Assembly: GCA_021295815.1 (NCBI GenBank)
Contig: JAGWBQ010000003.1
Span: forward strand, 1-64,000
Reading direction: 5' to 3'
From: Gemmatimonadota bacterium
Lineage (GTDB): Bacteria > Gemmatimonadota > Gemmatimonadetes > Longimicrobiales > Gaopeijiaceae
DNA length: 64,000 nucleotides
The position numbers and the translations under genes were made by a program. Under the pieces are notes generated by a model that saw only the letters and a program-made list of their open reading frames with translations, had not been told where the DNA came from and did no database searches. Positions 27,101 through 33,865 of the stretch are shown in pieces (the stretch's first letter is position 1; every line of letters begins with the position of its first letter).

Positions 27101-27236
27101 TCTCCAGGGTGCGCCACTCGATGTGGGGAGGAGGCGCCTGCGCGCTGGCGGGCTCGGCCCCGGGAGCGAAGGCCAGTCCGAACGCCAACAGTCCGGTGTG
27201 GACGCAACGTGGTGCTGCCGCGAGAGATCCGTGCAC
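24102..27236 (-). CDS. Metalloprotease-like / TolB-type propeller / outer-membrane barrel protein
   Basis: A 1044-residue exported protein with three parts. After a signal peptide (about 1-33) comes a gluzincin-like domain with HELAH at residues 136-140 and a candidate third zinc ligand Glu180 in WGIEGIATW. A TolB/PD40-type beta-propeller spans about 310-610, with repeats such as YPVFSADGLELYY, YPAVSHDGRWIAA and APRWSADGRYLVWMSDR. After a low-complexity linker (about 610-680), the C-terminal 350 residues look like a surface-antigen (Omp85-like) barrel ending WYVRLGLPF with a terminal aromatic. It would expose a protease and propeller on one face of the outer membrane. The stop of the upstream GT gene is seven bases away. 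Substrate unknown. Confidence 0.82.
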   Translation of the reverse strand: MHGSLAAAPRCVHTGLLAFGLAFAPGAEPASAQAPPPHIEWRTLETEHFRVTFPAGMDELAQRAGAYAEEARSRLGETFLPAPEGTVDILLTDHTDYSNGFAQYVPSNRITIYARPPVDLPTLGYYDDWLRLVIVHELAHVFHIDRTANPVGKAARAVFGRVGAAWPFFPGSGLPRWGIEGIATWYESALTGAGRVHGTFHNTVLRTAVIEGAFEGLGQAQGDSPVWPGGQRPYVYGSQFFEYMHDRYGDEGLAAFAQAVAGQWVPFRLNAAAKHGFGITLSQAWHDWEESVRADAEEFEGRARELGPLSVPEPVTRGARRALYPVFSADGLELYYALADGRSDPAVARMRPEGVSGEGPPGGERLFRVNDTGPVAPMPSGHLLFAQQDFEGAYSFYGDLYLASIPSGRTRRLTEGARLSQPSATPAGHAVAIREGAGTRSLVHVDLETGAVRELVPASPDEHWAYPAVSHDGRWIAATRWRAGARSDIVILDSEGREAAAVTADRALDLAPRWSADGRYLVWMSDRTGTFNVLGVEWDAAGERTSESKLLTNLLTAAGYPALDPAGEWLYFSAYHADGWEIERTPFDFPAAPAVPVATSPPHESERDGLPARSVAAGAADPDEREASGLGAGGVQAESRPYSSLSTLAPTYWEPQTRSPVVTSAVSTPTAEVPRRELLGRAFGLTTSGRDLVGRHSYSLSARVFIPDGNLEAGLAYSFHGLGNPALGLSVSQSWDDDGARLAGGRDGAEPDILYVLERERRAAASATFVRRRARSYAAVSLDAGVARDDFTLLDSELEPATRYRLTRPRTDLFDYSASFFFSSVRSTEFHMGPHKGASFYIRARDRRELSLPDTLAGSGLDRSAQDLLSRFVLHAPLFRAGYGQHAVAARVSAAAARGPGAHGGYFDVGGASGSPENLSGLGLFGGSSIFLPVRGYQAGERGGDRAWSVSFEYRFPLALVNRGLGPWPAHLDRFFGSVFFDAGDAWAGSSAAGSRPDPMASAGVEATADLLTFFRFPLRVRGGVAFPLDDARPVWYVRLGLPF

Positions 27237-27242
27237 GGGCCG

Positions 27243-28970
27243 TCAGGGTTCCGGAATCAGGCGCAAGACGTAGGTCGGAGCCGGCTCCGGGGTCTGGAAC
27301 AGCAGCTCGAACCGATTCAGGTGGGCCGCGATCGCCGTCCCCAGGTAGACGCTGGTGTTTTCCGAGGAGAGAATCACGTAATCGGTGGTCTCCACTTGGG
27401 CGAACACCGTCTCCGGGTCGTTGGAGAAAGGATAGACTACGCCGCTGCGACCGGTGTGCAGATGGAAGAGGCGAGGTTTTCTCACGGTGAAGACGGCATC
27501 TGCAGGGGTGTTGGCTTCGACCCAGTCCATCGCCTGGAAGAAGTTCACCCAGTGCGGTTGGTATCCCGCGTAGCTCTCACCCCCGAGGACCCGTCTGCCG
27601 GTCGCCAGGGTCCGAGGAGCCAGCACCGCCTGAGAAACGGTGCCCAGAGCGAAGAACGAGACGAAGACGGCCGTGGGCAGGCCCCGCTTCAGCCGGCGTC
27701 TGAGCCAGCCGATCCGTTCGCGCCCGGCCTCCATGGCGCCTGCCGCGTAGACGAAGATGATCGGCACGAGCGGCATGAGATAGCGAACGTCGTTCACCGT
27801 CTGGGCGAAGAGAAGAAGGGCTGCGGCGGTGAGAAGGAAGTACCCCTCGGTCGCCTGCGGTCGTCTCAACCGCAGCGCCAGTCCGACGACCGCGAGCGCC
27901 GCCAGCAGGAACGACGCCACGTCCATGATCCAGCTCGTATGCCAGGCAGGTATCGCCGCCAAAGTCCTCGGAATCTGCACGAACACGTAGTCGCTCAGGT
28001 TGTCGAAGATCCGGCCCACCCATCCGGCGAGGTCCAGGTAGCCCTCTTCCGGAGCGTAAACGTCGCGGAGTCGGAACTCCTCGAAATAGGGAGAGGATTC
28101 CCCGGTCACCCTGGAGGACGCCAGCAGCCAGGGCACCGTGACTGCGGCGCTCAAGCCTCCGTAGACCAGGAGCCTGCGCCAGCGACGGCCTGCCAGGTAA
28201 GAGAGCGCGACACCCGCGATCATGAGGGCGCCGATCTGTCGAGTGTAGAAACAAAGCGCGCCTCCGAGCAGGCCCAGCCAGAACCACCTGCCGAGTCGTT
28301 CTCCGCGATCGCGCTCCACGACCGCGAGGGTCGCCAGAGAGAGAAGCAGGAAAGCCGCCTCGGTCAGGATCCAGTGCGAGTACTCGATGACTATCGGGTT
28401 GACCGCGAAGGCCGCGCACATCGGGATCCAGACGCTGCGGCGGAAGCTTCCCCGGGTCCAGCGGCAGAAGAGGTAGACCGAGAGCGTCGTGGCGGCGAGC
28501 GAGAGAGCCTTGAAGGCGAGGACGCTCTGACCGAAGAGGAGCTGCACGAAGGCGAGCAGCGCGGGAAAGACGGGCGGGTACTTGGTGTGCGGAGTGGGCG
28601 GTCCCGGGTCGATGTTCGTGTGGTAGACGGCACCCTGCCCGTGGAAGGAGTCCGCCAGCAGCATGTACATGGCGTTGTCGCCGCCGGTATGCAGCTTGGG
28701 TTCGAAGACGGCCAGGGCTATCGCGACGTGTAGGCCGAGAAAGACGAGCATGGCCTGTGCGTCCGTCAGCCGTCCGTCGGTCGGCCCCGACGGCGTTCGT
28801 TCGGTCCTGCTCGCGCGATTTCCGGCGTTCCAACGGCCTCTCGCGGCCTTGCGGGAGGCCCGAGCCGCGTTCCTAGGGCTGCGGGCAGCCTTGCCGGAAT
28901 CGCGGGCCGCCCCGGCGGAGCTCCGTCCGTCCAGACTCCGTCGCTTCCGTCTCCCGCCCGAGCCCATCAC
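27243..28970 (-). CDS. GT-C type membrane glycosyltransferase (ArnT/PMT-like)
   Basis: An integral-membrane protein of 575 residues with about 10-12 hydrophobic segments between residues 74 and 430 and a soluble C-terminal part. TGGDNAMYMLLADSF after the first membrane segment, then KYPPVFPALLAF, resembles the acidic-motif first loop of GT-C enzymes such as ArnT and glycosyltransferase family 39, which use polyprenyl-phosphate sugars. The first about 70 residues are a basic Ala/Arg/Ser/Gly tract with repeated KAAR/NAAR units. The start is GTG at 28970 overlapping murQ by four bases; the adjacent ATG at 28967 is an alternative. Acceptor unknown. Confidence 0.82.
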   Translation of the reverse strand: MMGSGGRRKRRSLDGRSSAGAARDSGKAARSPRNAARASRKAARGRWNAGNRASRTERTPSGPTDGRLTDAQAMLVFLGLHVAIALAVFEPKLHTGGDNAMYMLLADSFHGQGAVYHTNIDPGPPTPHTKYPPVFPALLAFVQLLFGQSVLAFKALSLAATTLSVYLFCRWTRGSFRRSVWIPMCAAFAVNPIVIEYSHWILTEAAFLLLSLATLAVVERDRGERLGRWFWLGLLGGALCFYTRQIGALMIAGVALSYLAGRRWRRLLVYGGLSAAVTVPWLLASSRVTGESSPYFEEFRLRDVYAPEEGYLDLAGWVGRIFDNLSDYVFVQIPRTLAAIPAWHTSWIMDVASFLLAALAVVGLALRLRRPQATEGYFLLTAAALLLFAQTVNDVRYLMPLVPIIFVYAAGAMEAGRERIGWLRRRLKRGLPTAVFVSFFALGTVSQAVLAPRTLATGRRVLGGESYAGYQPHWVNFFQAMDWVEANTPADAVFTVRKPRLFHLHTGRSGVVYPFSNDPETVFAQVETTDYVILSSENTSVYLGTAIAAHLNRFELLFQTPEPAPTYVLRLIPEP

Positions 28971-29944
28971 TCCCGGTCAGCGATCCCGGCCAGCACGTCG
29001 CCGGCCTCGGCGAGACGTCTCTCCGCCTCCGCGCGTCCAGCGTCGAGCATGCCCATGGCCAGTGCGGTCTTCACGCTTCCGCCCGCCCGCTCGATCAGCG
29101 CTTCGGCCTCTTCCGCGCTCTTCTCCAGGGTCTCGGACACGATGCGCCGTCCGCGGTCGCGCAGCTTCCGGCAGGTGGTCTGGAGGTCGACCATGAGGTT
29201 GCCGTGGACCTTGCCCAGCCGCACCATGGCGCCGGTCGTGATGGCGTTCAGGATCAGCTTGGTGGCGGAGCCCGCCTTCATGCGCGTCGAACCCGTGATC
29301 ACCTCGGGACCCACCAGAGGAGCGATCACCACGTCGTGAGTCGCCACCAGTTCGGGTGACGGCTCGGTGCATAGAAGGAACCCGGTCTTGGCTCCCCGCT
29401 CCCGCGCCAGCGCCAGCGCCCCGTGCACGAAGGGCGTGGTTCCGGAGGTCGCGATACCGAGTACGAAGTCGGTCGCGCCCACGTCGAGTTCGTCGAGAGC
29501 GCGGGCACCGTCCCCGGCTTCGTCCTCCGCCCCCTCCTGGGCTCGCGTCAGCGCCCGATGGCCGCCCGCGATCACCCCGTGCACCATCTCCGGAGGTGTG
29601 CCGAAGGTCGGCGGCATCTCAGCGGCGTCAAGCACGCCGAGCCTGCCCGAGGTGCCGGCGCCCACGTAGACGAGCCGACCACCGGCCCGGAAGGCGGCCT
29701 CGGCGAGCCGAAGGGCCGTCGCGACCGGCTTCCGCACTTCGGCGACCGCGACGGCCACCCGACGGTCTTCCCGGTTGATCAGGTCGACGATCTCCAGCGG
29801 ACCCATGCGGTCTATCTCGACGGAGGCGGGGTTGCGTCGCTCCGTGAGGCGCGGGTCCTCCGCAAGCTCGGTAGCTCCCCCCGCTTGTGCGCTATCCACG
29901 GTCGGCAGGCGAGGCTTGGCGGCCGTTCCGGCGCGACCGGGCAT
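28967..29944 (-). CDS. murQ: N-acetylmuramic acid 6-phosphate etherase
   Basis: Cleaves MurNAc-6-phosphate to GlcNAc-6-phosphate and lactate during cell-wall recycling. The 325-residue product is close to family length with a SIS fold. Motifs are LTERRNPAS near the N-terminus, VYVGAGTSGRLGVLDAAEMPPTFG, IAGGHRAL, GIATSGTTPFV, GPEVITGSTRMKAGSATK and the C-terminal GSVKTALAM-GMLDAGRAE segment. The ATG at 29944 overlaps the ccdA stop (TGATG), and the stop overlaps the glycosyltransferase start. Cytoplasmic. No anhydro-MurNAc kinase is adjacent. Confidence 0.96.
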   Translation of the reverse strand: MPGRAGTAAKPRLPTVDSAQAGGATELAEDPRLTERRNPASVEIDRMGPLEIVDLINREDRRVAVAVAEVRKPVATALRLAEAAFRAGGRLVYVGAGTSGRLGVLDAAEMPPTFGTPPEMVHGVIAGGHRALTRAQEGAEDEAGDGARALDELDVGATDFVLGIATSGTTPFVHGALALARERGAKTGFLLCTEPSPELVATHDVVIAPLVGPEVITGSTRMKAGSATKLILNAITTGAMVRLGKVHGNLMVDLQTTCRKLRDRGRRIVSETLEKSAEEAEALIERAGGSVKTALAMGMLDAGRAEAERRLAEAGDVLAGIADRE

Positions 29945-30675
29945 CAGATGCGGTCCAGCAGCCACTCCGGCGCGAACTGGTTGAGCCATGCGGCCAGCAT
30001 GGTGAAGCGACCTGTCATCAGCAGGATGCCGAGAACGATCAGCAGGCCGCCGGATCCCTTCTCCACCAAGGGCAGGAAGCGCTTGAAGCGGGCGAACACC
30101 TTGAGGAAACGGTCGAGCACCAGGGCGGAGATCATGAACGGAATGCCGAGACCGGCGGAATAGGCAGTGAGCAGGGTCACACCGGCCCAATAGGTGTCCT
30201 GAACCACCGCATAGCCCAGGATCGCCCCCAGCACGGGCCCGATGCAGGGGGTCCATCCGGCCCCGAAGGCCATGCCCACCCCGAAGGCTCCCAGGTAGCC
30301 CACCGGACTCGACCCGAGATCCATGCGCCTCTCCCTCATCAACGCCGGAATGCGGAAGACCCCGATCAGATGGAGGCCGAGGACAATGATCACCGCACCC
30401 CCGACTCGCTCCAACCAGACATCGTAGTCCCGAATGAAGCCTCCCACGAAGGAGGCCGAGGCGCCGAGGGCGATGAATACGGTGCTGAAGCCCAGGACGA
30501 AGAGGAGGGCGTTGGCGACGGTGGCATGCCTCTTCTTGCCTTCCTGAAGCTCGTCGAGGCTCATCCCGGTGATGAACGCCAGATAGCTCGGCAGCAGCGG
30601 GAGCACGCACGGCGAGAGGAAGGAAAGCAGACCGGCGAGGACCGCCCCGATGATTCCGTAGTCAACTCCGTCCAT
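29944..30675 (-). CDS. ccdA: Cytochrome c biogenesis / thiol-disulfide transporter CcdA-like protein
   Basis: A 243-residue inner-membrane protein with six predicted membrane segments in two pseudo-repeats. Each has a Cys-Pro or Pro-Cys signature: SFLSPCVLPLLPSYLAF in helix 1 and FGAGWTPCIGPVLGAIL in helix 4. The pair shuttles electrons from cytoplasmic thioredoxin to periplasmic thiol proteins, for cytochrome c maturation or disulfide reduction. The ATG at 30675 lies 14 bases inside the 3' end of the upstream PLD gene. No cytochrome c maturation genes are nearby. Confidence 0.93.
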   Translation of the reverse strand: MDGVDYGIIGAVLAGLLSFLSPCVLPLLPSYLAFITGMSLDELQEGKKRHATVANALLFVLGFSTVFIALGASASFVGGFIRDYDVWLERVGGAVIIVLGLHLIGVFRIPALMRERRMDLGSSPVGYLGAFGVGMAFGAGWTPCIGPVLGAILGYAVVQDTYWAGVTLLTAYSAGLGIPFMISALVLDRFLKVFARFKRFLPLVEKGSGGLLIVLGILLMTGRFTMLAAWLNQFAPEWLLDRI

Positions 30676-32368
30676 GATCGCCCCGGTTCCGTTGGTCTTT
30701 AAGTTGCACGCTCGGTGTGATGCCGGTCGGGAATTCGTCCGCCGACGGCCGCTCGGTCTCGACCGTATCGTCCGCCACCGACGCCACCCGAGCTCGCCTC
30801 GATTCCACGAACGCCCGCACGGCGTTGCTGATCCCGAACCATCCGGCGACCAAGGCCAAGGTCCATCCGGCGAGCCTCGGAAAAATAGCCGCGAGCACGG
30901 CCACGGCAACCATCAGCGTCGAAACCACGCCGAGCACGGTTCGGTCCTCCCTCTCCAGGGTGCGGTTGCCGGAAAGCGTGTCACGAAGGGCGCCGCCGGC
31001 GCGCACTGCGGAAGCCAACGCCCCTTTGCGCCTTCGGGAACTACCCTTGTCCCCATCCAGCTCCGCCAACCTATTCATCAGACCCGAGGTCGGTTCGAGC
31101 GAACGTCGGCCCGCCGACGGAGTCTTGCCCGGCAGCACTATCTCGACAGCATGGGCGAGATCTTTAAGGAAGAGCTCGCACATCTCGCCGGCCAGACGGG
31201 CGTCGAGACAGGTGACGTCGATCTCCCAGTTGGCCAGAAGCGAAGCTGCGTTGAGGTTGCTGGAGCCCACTCGGCACCAGATGTCGTCGACCACGGCGGT
31301 CTTCGCATGAATCATCGGCCCCTTCCACTCGAAGAGGCGGATGCCGGACTCGAGGAGGTCGCGATAGCCGCTCCGGGACATGGAGCCCACGATGGGCCAG
31401 TTGTTGTGGGCCGGAACCAGGATGCGCACGTCGACGCCCTGCTCCGCCGCCGCTCCCAGGGCTTCGGCGATGACCCTCGGAGCGACGAAGTAGGCGTCCG
31501 TGATCCAGATCCGCTTCCTAGCGCGCAGCGCCGCCAATTGCGACGCCTGGTAGACGCGGGCCCTCCCCGGCTCGCCCTCGATGAGCCAGGCCGGGATGCC
31601 GGCTGCGGCTTCGTCCCAGGTCGTCGAGGCGGCGGACGCCGCAGGCCTGGGTTCGTCCCCGAAGAGCTCCAGCGCTCCCTGGCCGTCCGGCCGAGCCTCC
31701 CGCCTCGCCGCAGCTCGTTTCCTCCTCGCTTTCCCTTCTCCTGGTCTCACCTTTCCCGCGACCAGCCGGTCGCCGGTCGCCGCACCCCACATGGATTCGA
31801 ATGCGACCTGGGTCGCCCTCGCCAGCGGCCCCTCCATGGTCACGCCCGTATCGCGCCACGGCGGTCCTTTCTTGCCGATGATCCACTCGTCGCCGATTCC
31901 GAATCCGCCCACGAAAGCCGTCTTCCCATCGATCGCCATGAGCTTGCGGTGGTCGCGCTGGAACACGGCCAGAGGGTTGCCGAGGCTGGGGCGCGGCGGG
32001 TTGAAGCAATGGATGCGGACTCCGGCTTCCCGCAGAGGGCGCCAGTACGATCTCGGAGTGGCCCAGCACCCCAGCCAGTCGTGGATGACGAAGACGGCGA
32101 CGCCTTCCTCGGCCTTCCTGCGCAGCAGGGTGCGGAGGCGCTTGCCGGTGGTGTCGGCCCGTACGCAGTAGGCCTCGAGATAGATGAAATCTCTGGCGTC
32201 CTCGACCGCGTTCCGCCAGGCATCGAAAGCATCGGGCCCGCTGGTCTTGAGAGAGATCCGGTTGCCGTAAAGCGCGGAGGAGCCCGTGATCCGCTCGATC
32301 CCGGCCGCGCTCCAGCCTGCGTCTGCGGCCAGTGTCGTTCCGGGCACCCGCCTCTCAGAGGTCGGCAT
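30662..32368 (-). CDS. Phospholipase D-family protein, cardiolipin synthase-like
   Basis: A 568-residue protein with two HKD motifs: HRKLMAIDGKTAFVGG (His140) and IHAKTAVVDD-GSSNLN near residue 360. This pair defines PLD-type cardiolipin synthases and related phosphatidyltransferases. A charged insertion (about 205-245) separates the halves. Unusually, two hydrophobic segments are at the C-terminus (about 485-525) instead of the N-terminus, so the enzyme would be anchored by its tail. Cardiolipin synthase is the best guess; a nuclease or other PLD activity is possible. It overlaps ccdA by 14 bases and the upstream unknown gene by 14 bases. Confidence 0.87.
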   Translation of the reverse strand: MPTSERRVPGTTLAADAGWSAAGIERITGSSALYGNRISLKTSGPDAFDAWRNAVEDARDFIYLEAYCVRADTTGKRLRTLLRRKAEEGVAVFVIHDWLGCWATPRSYWRPLREAGVRIHCFNPPRPSLGNPLAVFQRDHRKLMAIDGKTAFVGGFGIGDEWIIGKKGPPWRDTGVTMEGPLARATQVAFESMWGAATGDRLVAGKVRPGEGKARRKRAAARREARPDGQGALELFGDEPRPAASAASTTWDEAAAGIPAWLIEGEPGRARVYQASQLAALRARKRIWITDAYFVAPRVIAEALGAAAEQGVDVRILVPAHNNWPIVGSMSRSGYRDLLESGIRLFEWKGPMIHAKTAVVDDIWCRVGSSNLNAASLLANWEIDVTCLDARLAGEMCELFLKDLAHAVEIVLPGKTPSAGRRSLEPTSGLMNRLAELDGDKGSSRRRKGALASAVRAGGALRDTLSGNRTLEREDRTVLGVVSTLMVAVAVLAAIFPRLAGWTLALVAGWFGISNAVRAFVESRRARVASVADDTVETERPSADEFPTGITPSVQLKDQRNRGDHGRS

Positions 32369-32747
32369 CTTCTTCCGTTTCGATCTCGTACTCGGCCACG
32401 AGCTCGGAATAGCTTTCCTCGGATCCTCCGATCTCGACTTCGCGCGCGACGCCCCCCTGACGTACCACGCCGAGCCGCAACGCCCGCTCTTCCACTCCGC
32501 GCAGCACGTCGTCCAGGAATCGGGGGGCGGCCTCCCCCACCTGTTTCAGCTCGTCGGTGATCGAGAGCCCATGACCGGTACGGGTGGCGACGTAAGCGAA
32601 CGAGAAAACGAGCCGACGCCCGGCTTCTCCGCTGAAGGTGCTCAGCACCGCCAGCCCGAGCTCCCGCCAGTCCTCCCGCAGCGGCTCGAATAGCCAGAGC
32701 CGGTCCACATTCTCGGCTCCGACTCGCCTGCGAATCCTGATCAGCAC
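32355..32747 (-). CDS. Conserved-looking small protein of unknown function
   Basis: About 130 residues from a GTG at 32747; the true start is uncertain because no clear Shine-Dalgarno sequence precedes it and the frame stays open further upstream. The sequence is alternately basic and acidic, with LREDWRELGLAVLST, RRLVFSFAYVATRTGHGLSI and a strongly acidic end EYEIETEEDADL. No transmembrane segment or recognised motif is present. It lies between nrnA and the PLD gene and overlaps the PLD gene by 14 bases, so co-expression is likely. Confidence 0.6.
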   Translation of the reverse strand: MLIRIRRRVGAENVDRLWLFEPLREDWRELGLAVLSTFSGEAGRRLVFSFAYVATRTGHGLSITDELKQVGEAAPRFLDDVLRGVEERALRLGVVRQGGVAREVEIGGSEESYSELVAEYEIETEEDADL

Positions 32748-32796
32748 CCTTTGGAGTATTTCGGCTCCGAGGCCCTCCCAAGCCCTGTGCGCACCT

Positions 32797-32816
32797 CCCC
32801 CGGCCGGCGCCGGGGG
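32797..32816. repeat. Perfect GC hairpin between nrnA and the small unknown gene
   Basis: CCCCCGGC and GCCGGGGG form a perfect eight-base-pair stem around a four-base CGGC loop. No T-tract follows on either strand, so it is not a standard terminator. It could slow transcription or stabilise the mRNA end. Confidence 0.5.
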
Positions 32817-32857
32817 ACCGCGAAGCCCCCCACGTCCGGTGCCTTCCCGGCTCGGAG

Positions 32858-33865
32858 TCAACGCGCACCCACCGCAGCGGCGGCCGCACGACGAACATCT
32901 TCGACGACCGCCGAGAGTTCGCCCGCGACGAGGGCTCCGGAAGCCTTCTCGTGACCGCCCCCCCCGAACTCCGCGGCGAGCGCGGCCACGTTGACCCCCC
33001 CCGCCGCCCGGAACGAGACCTTCACCTCGCATCTTTCGGTCTCCCTGAAAAGGATGGCGATCTCGGTTCCTCGTACGGATCGGGGAATGTCGACGAACCC
33101 TTGCAGGTCGCTCGGCCTCGCGCCGTGGTTCCGGCACGTCTCCTGGGACACTACCATCGAAGTAACCCCGCGGTCGCTCTCGAGTGTGGAGAGTACCTCG
33201 CGCATCACTCCGTAGCGACGCAGATCGACGGCCCCGTAGAGCCGGCGGCTCACCTCCCCGGGGCTGACGCCGCGCTCGATCAGATCTGCGGTGATGGCGT
33301 GCGCCGCCTGGGTGCTGTTGTCGAAGCGATAGGAACCCGTGTCTGTCGAGATGGCGACGTAAAGTCCGTCGATCACGTTCCGGGTCCACGGGCCGTCGGC
33401 GTCGCTGATCAGGTCGTAGACGAGCTCGCCCGCGGCGCAGGCGTCCGTGTCGGTGAGCTGGACGCCGCCCACAGGTCGCGTCCCGGGAAGGTGGTGATCG
33501 ACAACCACGACCCGCAGCCCCTTGATGAGCTGCCAGACCGAGCCCAGACGGCCGATGTCGCAGGTGTCGAGAACCACGGCGAGGTCCGATTCGGCGCACC
33601 TGTCCCGAGCGAGCGTCGATTTGGTCCTCACAACGTTCCGCGGTTCGTCGATCATCCACTTGAAGCGGTTGGGAAAGGGCGTGGGATTGACGATGGTGAC
33701 CTCGGTTCCGTTCGCTCGCAGCCAGGAAGCGACCGCAGCCTCCGAACCGGCGGCATCTCCGTCGGCGTTGGCATGGGTGGTGAGAACGACGCGCCTCGAA
33801 CTCAGCAGGATCTCACGCACCTCGACTACCTTCGCACGTCGACTCTCCGGGGTTTCGTAGCTCAA
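32858..33865 (-). CDS. nrnA: DHH/DHHA1 phosphoesterase, NrnA-like nanoRNase/pAp phosphatase
   Basis: Degrades short RNA oligonucleotides and dephosphorylates pAp. The 335-residue protein has the DHH order: THANADGDAAGSE, VVLDTCDIGRLG, VVVDHHLPG (the DHH motif) and STDTGSYRF, followed by a DHHA1 domain with the signature AEFGGGGHEKASGA. No ATG or GTG fits the N-terminus. A TTG at 33865, overlapping the previous stop as TTGA and preceded by AAGGAGG nine bases upstream, is the best start. It is translationally coupled to the CoaE-PHP gene. Cytoplasmic; metal-dependent. Confidence 0.93.
   Translation of the reverse strand: MSYETPESRRAKVVEVREILLSSRRVVLTTHANADGDAAGSEAAVASWLRANGTEVTIVNPTPFPNRFKWMIDEPRNVVRTKSTLARDRCAESDLAVVLDTCDIGRLGSVWQLIKGLRVVVVDHHLPGTRPVGGVQLTDTDACAAGELVYDLISDADGPWTRNVIDGLYVAISTDTGSYRFDNSTQAAHAITADLIERGVSPGEVSRRLYGAVDLRRYGVMREVLSTLESDRGVTSMVVSQETCRNHGARPSDLQGFVDIPRSVRGTEIAILFRETERCEVKVSFRAAGGVNVAALAAEFGGGGHEKASGALVAGELSAVVEDVRRAAAAAVGAR

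Noticed and set aside
25428-28733. A 1101-codon open frame on the plus strand
   Set aside because: It is antisense to the protease-propeller-barrel and glycosyltransferase genes, has no recognisable motifs, and is expected from strong GC bias in third codon positions.
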